Part shown: one piece after another, positions 1 to 8,260 of the stretch
How the letters are laid out: each line of letters starts with the position of its first letter
Numbering within the stretch: the first letter of the stretch is position 1
Origin: Marinobacter caseinilyticus
GTDB lineage: Bacteria > Pseudomonadota > Gammaproteobacteria > Pseudomonadales > Oleiphilaceae
DNA: 64,000 nucleotides
Assembly: GCF_011074955.1 (NCBI RefSeq)
Contig: NZ_WUQJ01000020.1
Coordinates: forward strand, 189,103-253,102
Direction of reading: 5' to 3'
Position numbers and translations under genes: made by a program
Notes under the pieces: generated by a model
Told to the model about the DNA's origin: nothing
Database searches by the model: none
Seen by the model: the letters and a program-made list of their open reading frames with translations, nothing else

Positions 1-1114
1 CACATGCTGGGCAGTTTTGTGGACTTGAAGAAGATAACTGGAGAACCGATTCATATAGTTGTTTATATGAAACTTCACCCGCACGACGAGCCAATTCAGT
101 GTTGATTTCATGCAGTGTGCTATTTATAGCAAATACTTTATTAAATACTGATGTAAGTTTTTCTGAAGTTAGACCGTAAACGGCTGGCGAAGGAGCATCG
201 AGCAGAGATTGTACATATGGAAGGCGACCTTGCTGATTTTGACTTCCGACTAACCACAGTTTAACAGCTTCATAGTTGCTTCCTGGCTGGATTCTTTCTG
301 CAATTTGGCCTTCGTCTAAACTAATTTTTGAAAGACGCCGTGGGAATTCCTGAATTATTTTTTCGGCGCTAGCTAAAGCATGCCGTCTTATTGCGAGTTC
401 TTGTGCTCGTTGGCCTGTGAGATTTAAGTTTTCATCAAGAGAAGGGTTAAACCCTCTTACAAAGTCTGAAAATTGGTCAATACCAAAAAGTGTAGCAATT
501 AATTGTCTTTGATCGCTTGGAGTTCTTGAGGCGATTCGAGAAAAATCATCAAGTCTGTTTTTTTCAATAAAGCAAAATCTATACTTTTCTTCATTTGGCT
601 GTAGATTAACCCGAGGACTGTTTTCATTTACTGTTGATATAACGGGTTGAATATATTGCCCTAGTCTTACATTTCTACAGTAAGTGTTGTGATCAATTCG
701 TTTTGCTTGGGCCTCACTTATAGAACCCAGCAACGCCGTTTCTAGAGCCTCACAAAAACTACTTTTCCCTGTACCGTTGGCGCCATAGACAAGAGTAATT
801 GGTTTACTTAAGTCAAAAATCTCTTGATTTGTAAACCCTCTAAACGGTCCCACGGTTAACTGATGCAGACGACCAACATTATGGCCATCAGCATTAACAT
901 TATTAAATTCAGGTAAATCCGGAGAGGTTTCTGCAAGTTGGTTTATTGCAATCGGAGCTAATCGTGATGATCGAGCTCTGCGAGCAGCACCCACCTCTGC
1001 TAAGTGAGGTAGATTTGAATATATTAGGCTTGCCATTCGACGAATATCGTCATCTACAGGTCTTGCTGCTAACACCTCCAAAAACCTTTGATATTCAGCG
1101 ATAACGCTAGCCAT
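1..1114 (-). CDS. Rad50/SbcC-like zinc-hook ATPase, partial (C-terminal part beyond the window)
   Basis: The minus-strand frame is open from an ATG at 1114 to the window edge, giving 371 residues without a stop. Residues about 90-110 hold an SMC/Rad50-type N-terminal ATPase start: a beta-strand region with FRGF, then Walker A GANGTGKSS (nt 775-795). The last complete residues are NCPAC, a CxxC that fits a zinc-hook apex, so Walker B and the signature motif should lie beyond the window. Rad50/SbcC/RecN-like ATPases act on DNA ends or in phage-defence modules; which applies here cannot be told. The gene is AT-rich with poor codons (AGA, TTA, ATA), unlike everything to its right, suggesting recent acquisition. 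The start follows a good ribosome site (AAGGAAGTG). A LexA box lies about 230 bp upstream. Confidence 0.8.
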   Translation of the reverse strand, partial: MASVIAEYQRFLEVLAARPVDDDIRRMASLIYSNLPHLAEVGAARRARSSRLAPIAINQLAETSPDLPEFNNVNADGHNVGRLHQLTVGPFRGFTNQEIFDLSKPITLVYGANGTGKSSFCEALETALLGSISEAQAKRIDHNTYCRNVRLGQYIQPVISTVNENSPRVNLQPNEEKYRFCFIEKNRLDDFSRIASRTPSDQRQLIATLFGIDQFSDFVRGFNPSLDENLNLTGQRAQELAIRRHALASAEKIIQEFPRRLSKISLDEGQIAERIQPGSNYEAVKLWLVGSQNQQGRLPYVQSLLDAPSPAVYGLTSEKLTSVFNKVFAINSTLHEINTELARRAGEVSYKQLYESVLQLSSSSPQNCPAC

Positions 1115-1514
1115 ATCACTTCCTTACAGATCGAATATTAGTTCCAATTCCGATGCTATGAATACTCATAACAGCAATTAGACCGCGTTCCACGATATTG
1201 CAAAAAAGTGCGTTCTCGATAATGCCACTTTTCGGTCACGTTTCACGGAGCCAAGTCCCAAATTTAACAACAGCTTAGCCCAGTTATTCCTGCACCACCA
1301 TGTAATCGCTTGACTTCCTTTTTTTACCCAACCAGTAATACTGTATATTTATACAGTTAAAAGAAAGGAAGTACAGGGGACCCGGGAAAGGCTGAGACTC
1401 TATGCACGGCAAGCCCGTTTTTAATGCTGCAAAACAGACCTGCCCCACTTTCCCGGATTTTGTTTACGTGACGGCGCCCTTTTTACAGAAGCCGCTCATG
1501 CGTGTTGGCCGCGT
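1115..1514. other. Intergenic stretch with SOS box and a 58-codon ORF
   Basis: This 400-bp stretch separates the minus-strand ATPase start from the end of the secreted-protein gene. It is AT-rich up to about 1370 and GC-rich after, so the compositional border lies inside it. It holds a LexA box (1341-1356) with a TTGACT -35-like element at 1310-1315. A 58-codon plus-strand ORF (1402-1578) starts 45 bp after the box and runs antisense into the neighbouring gene; its peptide resembles nothing I know and its ribosome site is weak. Two arms, CCGGGAAAG near 1382 and CTTTCCCGG near 1449, are exact inverted repeats. Confidence 0.5.
1341..1356. promoter_or_regulatory. LexA (SOS) box
   Basis: CTGTATATTTATACAG matches the gammaproteobacterial LexA operator CTG-N10-CAG with an alternating AT core, and the flanking TA/TT also fits the consensus TACTGTATATATATACAGTA. 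The site is palindromic, so it could control transcription to the right (a TTGACT -35-like element lies at 1310-1315) or, at longer range, the ATPase gene starting at 1114 on the minus strand. No umuDC, imuAB, recA, lexA or sulA homologue is adjacent. Confidence 0.75.
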
Positions 1515-2066
1515 TTATTCACGCGCTCCAAGCGGCACCATGATGTGGGCGTACGGGGTGTTCTTGAACATGACGTAGGGGCCACCCACATTTGGATCGT
1601 TGGATATCCCCTCCAGCGCCTCCTCGGGATTTGGCACGGTGATCATCACGTGAGGCCCTTCCGTAACCCATGGTTCACCCGGGTCTTGGGTCGTATCGAA
1701 GGGGTCATCATTATTGGTGGGAACATCTCCGCCCAGCATGTAGGAGATCCCGACCGTGGATGTTTCAAAAGGTGCTTTATTGCCAAGCGCCTCCACAATC
1801 GCCATCCAGGTGGCGTCATTGCACATGGGCACATCAAGTTCCGGTGATACGGAGGGCATGCAAGTCCACCCATTTGATCCCTCCCGAAGGATCGTTCCGT
1901 CCATGTCCATGATCGTCGCATTTTCGCTGATCTGTACCGGCCCCGCCGACATTGCGATCTCAATTTTTTCTTCCTTGGTTTCCGCGCCAACGGCCGTTGC
2001 AACCGTTAGTGCGACTAGGGACACCACGCAGGATAAACCCATACCCAAACGCCATATGCTAACCAT
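1515..2066 (-). CDS. Exported protein of unknown function (183 aa)
   Basis: The product starts with a typical Sec signal peptide (charged start, hydrophobic residues about 7-25, cleavage near AVGA-ET). The mature part contains a DMDGT-like segment around residue 53 that is not in a HAD context, the segment NGWTCMP, two cysteines (about 68 and 82), and a C-terminal motif GGPYVMFKNTPYAHIMVP. I recall similar small exported proteins with the NGWTC and YAHIMVP segments in other proteobacteria, but know no function for them. The ribosome site (AAGGAGA) precedes the ATG at 2066. The gene stands alone. Confidence 0.8.
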   Translation of the reverse strand: MVSIWRLGMGLSCVVSLVALTVATAVGAETKEEKIEIAMSAGPVQISENATIMDMDGTILREGSNGWTCMPSVSPELDVPMCNDATWMAIVEALGNKAPFETSTVGISYMLGGDVPTNNDDPFDTTQDPGEPWVTEGPHVMITVPNPEEALEGISNDPNVGGPYVMFKNTPYAHIMVPLGARE

Positions 2067-2646
2067 TGGTCAATCTCCTTTTGCCAATCAGTAACCACAA
2101 TTTAAATCTGTTCCTGTGCTTTGCCCTTGTCAAGCGGTCTTGCCCCGCGCTCAAGAGCCATGCGACGCACCTGATTTCGCCTTGCCGGGGAAGCCTGATC
2201 GACGAGTTGGGGCAACGCCCGGCAAGGCGTCACACCATCCTCCCAGGTCACTACCACCGGGCGGCAACCTTGATCCTGAAGCGATGACCGTCTTGCCCAA
2301 TCAGACTCACAATCTGACCCCGCCTTTGTTTTCTCAACGGATTCAACCGGGCGTCGGTCTGAGTCGGTTTTGGTGCCGTGATCAGACATTAAAGGTGGGC
2401 TGGTAACCGACAATACGGTTCTCCGGATAAGCCTTAAAAATAACCAAAAAATATAACCGGTAAATAGTTGCTTCCAAATCGACTAAGGCCCGCTGACATT
2501 CACTGCTATTGTTTTTCTTGGGTATCGATTTTGGAAGTAATACCTGAAGCTAATTGCAAAAAGTAATAACGGAATTGTCATTGCCCTGATGTTAATAAAA
2601 ACCAATTTAATTCAGGGTCAACGTCTTTGAAAACAGGGAATGCATC
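2067..2646. other. 580-bp noncoding stretch, GC-rich then AT-rich
   Basis: Between two divergently oriented genes. The part 2100-2413 is GC-rich and open in several frames on both strands (up to 103 codons), but none of the peptides looks like a known protein or has a good start site; it may be a decayed gene. The part 2430-2646 is AT-rich and probably carries the promoter of the downstream exported protein. It includes an inverted repeat CCCTGA (2584-2589) / TCAGGG (2612-2617), 30 bp before the start codon. I see no RNA gene. Confidence 0.4.
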
Positions 2647-4665
2647 ATGGCTACAACTCAGGGTTGGCGCACACTGGCAGTACTCACCTTATCGACAACA
2701 CTCACGACCTATGCACTGGCAGACGAGCTCCTCGTCTCCGACGGCGATAAAGCCGACAACAAACACTTACTGCACGATACACCCCTGCCGGATGGGCATG
2801 TTCCGGCCAATGTTAACTACGGCTTCAATGTCATCGGCCGGGACACCCTCGGCGGCATCTCAAACGGGCTCTACACCGATATCTGGGCACACGACGGCTA
2901 CGCTTATGTGGGTACCTTCCAGGAACCCGACTGCAGCCGGGCCGGTGTCTATATTTCCGACATCCGGGACCCGGCCAATCCCACCACCGTCGGCATGATC
3001 AAATCGCCCCCGCAGACCCGGATCAATGACGTCAAGGTGACCCGCATCGGTGACCGGGATGTGCTGATCCACTCACTGGAACCCTGCGGCCCATTGGTCG
3101 GCGGCGGACAGGCACTGGGCGGTGGCAATGGCGGCCACCAGCAGGGGCAATTGGGCATCTCGCTCTGGGATGTCAGTGACCCGGCCAAGCCCCACCCGTT
3201 GAAACAGAACTTTCTCGACTTCCCGGTCCACAACACCTTCGCGTGGACCACATCGGCCGGAAATACCTACCTGCTGATCGTTGACGATGTCGCCACCGAC
3301 GACCTCAAAATCGCCGACATCACCAAACCCCAGGCACCCAAGCTGATCACCACCACCGGCATTGAAACCTGGCTCGCAACCAATCCGGAGGTCGCCGACG
3401 ACGGACAGCTCTTTATGGGCAGCTTTGCCGTGCCGTTACTCCACGACATTTGGGTCAATGACATGAACCCGGGGCCCGGCGAGAACTGGCAGGCGGTGTT
3501 GTCCTATTGGGACGCGGGGTTTATCACACTCGACATCAACGACCCCTACAATCCGATCTTTCTTGGCGACTCCACCTACCCGGACCCGGATCCGGTGCAC
3601 GGCATCTCCACGCCGGAAGGCAACGCCCATGCGGCCGTCTTTGCCGGTCCCAACTTTGACAAGATCTTTGGTGGCGACGAGGACTTCGACTCGCTCTTCA
3701 CCGCCGTGACGGCGGGAGGCGAAGCCTACCAGGCGAATCAGGGCAGTAACGTACCCCAAATTGGCCCCGGCGCCGACATCGAAGAGTTGATGGAGCAGAC
3801 CGCGTTTGTGGGCCAGGCCTGCGGCGGCGCCTTGACGCCGGCTGCCGAGGTGGGCGCCGGCATTGCGCTGATCGAACGGGGCGGCTGCACCTTCACCCTG
3901 AAAGCCCAGACCATCGAAGCCGCAGGCTACAGCGCGGGGGTGGTGTTCAACTCGGCGGCAGCGGGCAACTGCGAAGCCACGGTCTCGATGCTGGTTGAAG
4001 CCGGCGTACCCATGCTGTTCGTCCCCCGCTCGACGGGCTTTGCGGTACTGGGTATCGACGGCTACGATCCCGGCCTGTGCCCGGATGGCGAAGGGGCCAA
4101 CCCAGCCCTGCCTGCCCCCGCTTCACTGGGGCTGGTGGCTACGCTGGGCGCGATCTTTGATGGCTGGGGTTATCTCCACACCCTGAACAACACCTCAAGT
4201 GACATCACGGTACCCCTCGGTATGGACGGCGAAACCGAGACCGTAGGTTACCTGGGTGAGATGGGTTATTACGCCCCGGCCGAAGTCACCGATCCGGCAC
4301 TGGCCACCGGCGCTGGCGATCTGACCATGCACAACCTTGAGATGGATCCGGCGAACCCGGACCGTACCTTTATCAGCTGGTATTCGCTGGGCATGCGCGC
4401 GGTCGAATGGCGCCCCGGCCACTTGCATGACAACAGCAAGGGCGAGGGCGTGGTGTCCTGGAACATGCACGAAGTGGGACGCTTCATTGCCGGCGACGAA
4501 TACGGCGAAGCGGCCGGCTCGAATTTCTGGGGCGTCCATGTCACGGAAGTGGAAGGTGAACAGTACATTCTGGGCACCGATCGCAACACCGGACTGTGGA
4601 TCTTCCAGTGGACCTGTGAAGACGCCACCGACGTGCTCTACTGCAACGGACCCGCAACTCCATAA
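2647..4665 (+). CDS. Exported LVIVD-repeat protein with inserted PA domain
   Basis: A 672-residue exported protein. Residues 1-25 form a signal peptide (cleavage near YALA-DE). The N-terminal and C-terminal parts contain beta-propeller-like LVIVD repeats: short strands around YVGTF, GVYISDIRDPANPTTVG, LGISLWDVSDPAKP and FITLDINDPYNPIFLGD. Between about residues 370 and 480 lies a protease-associated (PA)-type domain (segments ALIERGGCTF and GVVFNSAA). LVIVD proteins are surface or periplasmic propellers with no established reaction; PA domains usually recognise peptides or mediate contacts. Cysteines (DCSR, EPCG, QACGG, ERGGCTF, GNCEA, GLCPD, WTCED, LYCNG) suggest disulfides. No protease catalytic residues are evident. 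Single gene, with an inverted repeat just after the stop. Confidence 0.8.
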   Translation: MATTQGWRTLAVLTLSTTLTTYALADELLVSDGDKADNKHLLHDTPLPDGHVPANVNYGFNVIGRDTLGGISNGLYTDIWAHDGYAYVGTFQEPDCSRAGVYISDIRDPANPTTVGMIKSPPQTRINDVKVTRIGDRDVLIHSLEPCGPLVGGGQALGGGNGGHQQGQLGISLWDVSDPAKPHPLKQNFLDFPVHNTFAWTTSAGNTYLLIVDDVATDDLKIADITKPQAPKLITTTGIETWLATNPEVADDGQLFMGSFAVPLLHDIWVNDMNPGPGENWQAVLSYWDAGFITLDINDPYNPIFLGDSTYPDPDPVHGISTPEGNAHAAVFAGPNFDKIFGGDEDFDSLFTAVTAGGEAYQANQGSNVPQIGPGADIEELMEQTAFVGQACGGALTPAAEVGAGIALIERGGCTFTLKAQTIEAAGYSAGVVFNSAAAGNCEATVSMLVEAGVPMLFVPRSTGFAVLGIDGYDPGLCPDGEGANPALPAPASLGLVATLGAIFDGWGYLHTLNNTSSDITVPLGMDGETETVGYLGEMGYYAPAEVTDPALATGAGDLTMHNLEMDPANPDRTFISWYSLGMRAVEWRPGHLHDNSKGEGVVSWNMHEVGRFIAGDEYGEAAGSNFWGVHVTEVEGEQYILGTDRNTGLWIFQWTCEDATDVLYCNGPATP

Positions 4666-4678
4666 CCCTCAGAGGCTA

Positions 4679-4703
4679 CCCGGGCAGTGCAACGCCGCCC
4701 GGG
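4679..4703 (+). terminator. GC-rich hairpin after the LVIVD gene, weak terminator candidate
   Basis: CCCGGGC (4679-4685) pairs with GCCCGGG (4697-4703), placed 14 bp after the stop codon at 4665. No T-run follows, so intrinsic termination is uncertain; it may instead protect the 3' end. Confidence 0.35.
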
Positions 4704-4844
4704 AGCCCCTGCCTGCTACAAGCCTGCACCCTTGGTCTTAAACCGATGGTCGTCTTCTTCCGGTGAACAAAATATCTTAAAGTCGCAGCACTGCCTGTAT
4801 TGTGCGATTGACGCCAGTCTTTCGTGCCGCCAGAGGATTGCTGA

Positions 4845-6152
4845 GTGAATGCATTGTTAAACACCCTGAGCGTTCATCCCTTAAGGGAGGATCTATACAA
4901 CGAGCTGCACTCGCGTCCCTTTCAGGTGTTGCCGTGCCCGGCCCGGGTCACGCACATGGCGTTACTTACCAGCAACGGCCAAGGCAGGATTCAGTTCAAG
5001 CACTTTCAGGACCTTCACACCCGGCTCGGACTCACGCCGCCGTCGGAAGAGGTAAGCTGCTGTGAAGTGAATTTTGGCGATCTGCGGGTACGCCGCGAAC
5101 TGCACATGGAGTTTGTGTCCTACACCTTCGTCAACCTTGCCCCCGATACCACCGCCCCCTTCGAACAGACCGGCATCTCGCCCTTACCGGAGGGCTGGCT
5201 GGAACACCTCACCGGCTCGGTGGTGGCGGCATTTCATCTGGAATTGCAGTCGGTCACCGAAGGCGCCGATCTGGACCTCCGCATCGTGCGGCCCTGGTTT
5301 GAAGGCCACAGGCTGGTCGGCAGCAGCCCACAGGAGGGCCAGGCCCGGGTGTGGGGCAGTTTTCGGCTGCACAGTGACGGTTTTGGCCGGTTCATGGTGC
5401 TCAACCGCGCACTGTCAGACAGCCAGCTCGGGCGACTCACCCAGCGCATCATGGAGATCGAAACCTATCGCCTGATGTCCCTGCTGGCACTGCCGCTGGC
5501 CAAGGAGATCTCCCCCAGCCTGTCGGATATGGACCAGCAACTGGTCACCATCACCGAGGCACTGGCCGGCAACAAAACCATTGATGAACCGGCGATTCTG
5601 GCCAAGCTTTCGAAACTTGCGGCCCGCATCGAAGCCTTCCGGGCGCATTCGACCTTTCGGTTTTCCGCGACCCGTGCTTACCACCAGTTGGTGATTACCC
5701 GGCTGGAAGAGCTCAAGGAAGATGAGTTGAGTGGCCACCTGACCATTGGTGAATTCATGACCCGCCGCCTGACCCCGGCGGTGAAAACCTGCGAGTCGGT
5801 CAGCGAGCGGCTGGAGGATTTATCACGCCGGGTCGACCGCGCCTCCGACATGATGCGCACCCGGGTTGAACTGGCGGTGCAAAACCAGAACCAGGAACTG
5901 CTGAGCGCCATGAACCGGCGCTCCAAAATTCAGTTGATGATGCAGCACACGGTTGAAGGCTTATCCGTGGTCGCCATCAGCTATTACCTGGTCGGACTGC
6001 TGAAGTTTGCGCTTGAAGCGGCTTACGACGCCGGGTTTCAGTTTGAGAAATCGCTGGTGCTGGGCATTGCAACACCCTCCATCCTGCTGCTGGTGTTTCT
6101 CAGCGTGCGCCAGATTCACCATCACTTCATCCGACTGGCGGAGCGGGAGTAG
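4845..6152 (+). CDS. DUF3422 family membrane protein
   Basis: The 435-residue product matches the DUF3422 family: the N-terminal signature HPLREDLYNELHSRPF (residues 11-26) is diagnostic and the length is usual. A long helical middle (residues about 220-360) is followed by two membrane segments near the C-terminus (about 375-395 and 403-422). Function is unknown; the family is widespread in proteobacteria. The start is GTG at 4845; alternatives downstream would delete the conserved N-terminus. It stands alone between an exported protein and a convergent hotdog-fold gene. Confidence 0.85.
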   Translation: MNALLNTLSVHPLREDLYNELHSRPFQVLPCPARVTHMALLTSNGQGRIQFKHFQDLHTRLGLTPPSEEVSCCEVNFGDLRVRRELHMEFVSYTFVNLAPDTTAPFEQTGISPLPEGWLEHLTGSVVAAFHLELQSVTEGADLDLRIVRPWFEGHRLVGSSPQEGQARVWGSFRLHSDGFGRFMVLNRALSDSQLGRLTQRIMEIETYRLMSLLALPLAKEISPSLSDMDQQLVTITEALAGNKTIDEPAILAKLSKLAARIEAFRAHSTFRFSATRAYHQLVITRLEELKEDELSGHLTIGEFMTRRLTPAVKTCESVSERLEDLSRRVDRASDMMRTRVELAVQNQNQELLSAMNRRSKIQLMMQHTVEGLSVVAISYYLVGLLKFALEAAYDAGFQFEKSLVLGIATPSILLLVFLSVRQIHHHFIRLAERE

Positions 6153-6217
6153 TTCTGGCCCTTGGCTTTCGGGCAGCCAGCACTAATTCCCACCCCTGAG
6201 CACTTGGCCGTTAATGC

Positions 6218-6709
6218 CTACTTCCGCTTCGGCGTCCAGGCCCAGATCATATCGACCTTAATGGGTTCCAGGTTGTCGCTATCGCGGATGGTGACGCCAA
6301 CCGATGTTTCACCTTTGTCCTCCGTGCGTATACGCGCCTGTTGTTCAGGGGTCAGGAAGGCTTCGACTTTAATGTCTCCGGTCGCGCGGCGGGTGTAGTC
6401 TGCATGCACGGTTTTGATCACCGGTATCTTGTCATCCGGGACATTGAGACCGACCAGAAAACCGGTGGCCGACTCCGCCAACAAGAGTGAGGCGACCGCG
6501 TGCACGCCTTTGATGTGGTTCTGAACCCGGCGCTTGTTGGCCACGCTGATGATGCAGCGATTTTGATCAAGGGCCTCTATCCGTATGCCAACCGTTCCCG
6601 TGAACGGCACGGCTTTACCGAAGAATAACGACAGTGCCCGAGACCGGGCAAACTCTGGTAACTTATTGATACGACTGACGATGCCAGCTAAACGATTGGT
6701 TTCAGGCAT
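6218..6709 (-). CDS. DUF4442 hotdog-fold protein (thioesterase-like)
   Basis: A 163-residue protein resembling the DUF4442/PaaI-like hotdog group: a helical start, the central helix region HIKGVHAVASLLLAESATGF and a following strand set with VIKTVHADYTRRATGD. These proteins are thought to act on acyl-CoA or acyl-carrier thioesters, but substrates of DUF4442 members are unknown. The divergent neighbour is an acyl-CoA-binding protein (start 160 bp away), which fits a role in acyl-CoA handling; this link is inference. Confidence 0.75.
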   Translation of the reverse strand: MPETNRLAGIVSRINKLPEFARSRALSLFFGKAVPFTGTVGIRIEALDQNRCIISVANKRRVQNHIKGVHAVASLLLAESATGFLVGLNVPDDKIPVIKTVHADYTRRATGDIKVEAFLTPEQQARIRTEDKGETSVGVTIRDSDNLEPIKVDMIWAWTPKRK

Positions 6710-6868
6710 AGCGCTACTCCGGGTGGTTTAACAATCGGAGCGCACAATAACCGATCTGCCACGGGAATGGAACGCTCGGCCAATGACGGTTCAACAGGAC
6801 GCGGATATACTGGCACCGTGACGATTCATACCCAATAAAGACGCTCCACACAACACAAGGACCCCGAC

Positions 6869-7135
6869 ATGAGTGACCTGAAAGCCCGATTCGACGAAGC
6901 CGTCAACTACATCCAGACCGCGGAAGGTGACTTTAAACCTTCCAACGAGCTTAAGCTTGAGTTCTATGCTTTGTTCAAACAGGCTTCTGAAGGGGACGTC
7001 ACCGGCAAACGCCCCGGGATGATGGATTTTGTGGGGCGGGCGAAATACGATGCCTGGGAATCCGTAAAAGGCATGTCCAGCGATGAAGCCATGCAACAAT
7101 ACATCGATCGGCTGGAGGCCATGAAGAATAAGTAA
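6869..7135 (+). CDS. Acyl-CoA-binding protein (ACBP)
   Basis: An 88-residue four-helix acyl-CoA-binding protein. It has the family landmarks: the FYALFKQA segment (equivalent to LYGLYKQA), GDVTGKRPG, and the KYDAWESVKGMSSDEAM region with the lysine and tyrosine/tryptophan residues that bind the CoA head group. Length is exactly that of the family. ACBP buffers long-chain acyl-CoA in the cytoplasm; the family is mainly eukaryotic and scattered in bacteria. Start ATG at 6869. Divergent to the hotdog protein gene. Confidence 0.93.
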   Translation: MSDLKARFDEAVNYIQTAEGDFKPSNELKLEFYALFKQASEGDVTGKRPGMMDFVGRAKYDAWESVKGMSSDEAMQQYIDRLEAMKNK

Positions 7136-7232
7136 TTGTGTTGTTCTGGCCGGCACTTGGCCGGTTTGTGTAGAGTGGCGGCCAGAGACATTTCGATGGG
7201 CACCGGGAAAGACGCAAATTAGTTTTGGCGCA

Positions 7233-7253
7233 GTCACCCGGGTGACATATGAT
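7233..7253 (+). promoter_or_regulatory. 14-bp palindrome overlapping a putative promoter
   Basis: GTCACCCGGGTGAC (7233-7246) is a perfect palindrome. It is followed after one base by TATGAT (7248-7253), a good -10 element, and preceded by a TTTTGG -35-like element (7223-7228, 19-bp spacing). A protein bound there would block the promoter of the gene at 7294. No cognate regulator is identified. Confidence 0.4.
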
Positions 7254-7293
7254 GCGCGCAAACTAACAATAATAACCCCAAGGAAGGACTACC

Positions 7294-7605
7294 ATGCCGA
7301 GCACCGAAGCGTTGGAACAGAGTCAGCCTGGCCTGGTTCACCGTGTTAAAAAAGCCATTCAAAAGCACCAGCTCAATCAGCGTACCGAACAGAATTATCT
7401 GCATTGGATCACGCGGTTTGTGCTGTTTCACGATTTGAAGAACCCGGACACACTGGAAAGTGGCGATCAACAACTGTTTTTAATCTACCTGAGTGATCGT
7501 ATTCGTGTGTCCCGTGCCCGCCTGAATCAGGCGCGCCAGGCGCTGCAGTTTTTCTACGAGGATGTCTTGGCCGACCACACGGCGCTTCCGCCCGCCCAGG
7601 CCTGA
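7294..7605 (+). CDS. Stand-alone integrase N-terminal SAM-like (core-binding) domain protein
   Basis: A 103-residue protein resembling the N-terminal DNA-binding domain of tyrosine recombinases, closest in my memory to integron integrases: residues 28-90 follow the pattern RTEQNYLHWITRFVLFHD ... FLIYLSDR ... RLNQARQALQFFYEDVL. The catalytic domain with the R-H-R-Y residues is absent; the frame stops at 7605 and the following 75 bp show no continuation in another frame. It has a strong ribosome site (AAGGAAGGA) and its own promoter-like region, so it looks like a real small gene rather than debris. It could bind DNA as a structural or regulatory protein. Function unknown. Confidence 0.75.
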   Translation: MPSTEALEQSQPGLVHRVKKAIQKHQLNQRTEQNYLHWITRFVLFHDLKNPDTLESGDQQLFLIYLSDRIRVSRARLNQARQALQFFYEDVLADHTALPPAQA

Positions 7606-7680
7606 TTAGCGATAGCCGCTGGACAGTGCTGGATGGATCGTGGACGTGGGTGCCGGCGGCGATAGGCCGGTGCTGAGCCG

Positions 7681-8121
7681 TCAGCGGCCCTGAAGGTTGC
7701 TGTTTAACGCGTCGTAAGTGCGATTTTGCGGTGGGCGGATAACGTAATCGTTGCCAAACTGTTGACCCGGAATCGACCTCTGGTTGCTGAATCGAAAATC
7801 CACCGGAATTTCTGACCGCCCCAGGTCCACCCGGCTATCTCTTGGCTGAAGCGCCAGCGGGTCCAGATAAAAATCTTCATTACTTGCGTCCGCTGCCCTG
7901 ACAGGCACGCCTGACGCAGGCGCGGCCAGACCACCGTCGATCACAGTGTTGGCGAGCGATTCTTCTTCCAGTGAGTGAAAAGGAATGGTCTCAAGGGTCG
8001 AGCGATCTTCATAATCAAAGGCTTCGCCCTCACGACTCGGGGTCTCTTGCGCAAAGGCCGTGGTCAAAGCCATAACCACTGACAGCAAACCTATGCCTTT
8101 TGCGCTGTTACGGACTTCCAT
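7681..8121 (-). CDS. Exported protein of unknown function (146 aa)
   Basis: From the ATG at 8121 the product has a signal peptide (hydrophobic residues about 9-22, cleavage near TAFA-QE). A longer frame begins at 8178, but the ATG at 8121 has the better ribosome site (AGGTGAAGGG) and puts the signal peptide at the N-terminus. The mature part is acidic and proline-rich, with no cysteines or recognisable domain. The last 50 residues (SEIPVDFRFSNQRSIPGQQF and NDYVIRPPQNRTYDAL) look the most structured. Convergent with the integrase-domain gene. Confidence 0.65.
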   Translation of the reverse strand: MEVRNSAKGIGLLSVVMALTTAFAQETPSREGEAFDYEDRSTLETIPFHSLEEESLANTVIDGGLAAPASGVPVRAADASNEDFYLDPLALQPRDSRVDLGRSEIPVDFRFSNQRSIPGQQFGNDYVIRPPQNRTYDALNSNLQGR

Positions 8122-8260
8122 ACCCTTCACCTGAGACGTTTGACGACACTGCGTTGTGTCATGTGGCGCCGAAGGCAACGCATGACGGATTTCGGACAGT
8201 TTATCGACAACTAATGCAGGTTGTTTAATAATCCGCCAGTTTTGTGACGGCGGTCACTGG

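Noticed and set aside
2102..2413. Overlapping long frames on both strands (103 codons minus, 96 codons plus) in the region between two genes.
   Set aside because: No domain or good start site; GC-rich DNA has few stop codons, and both strands are open, so neither can be called a gene.
6791..7261. A 156-codon minus-strand frame across the acyl-CoA-binding gene.
   Set aside because: It overlaps a clearly recognisable ACBP gene on the other strand and has no domain.
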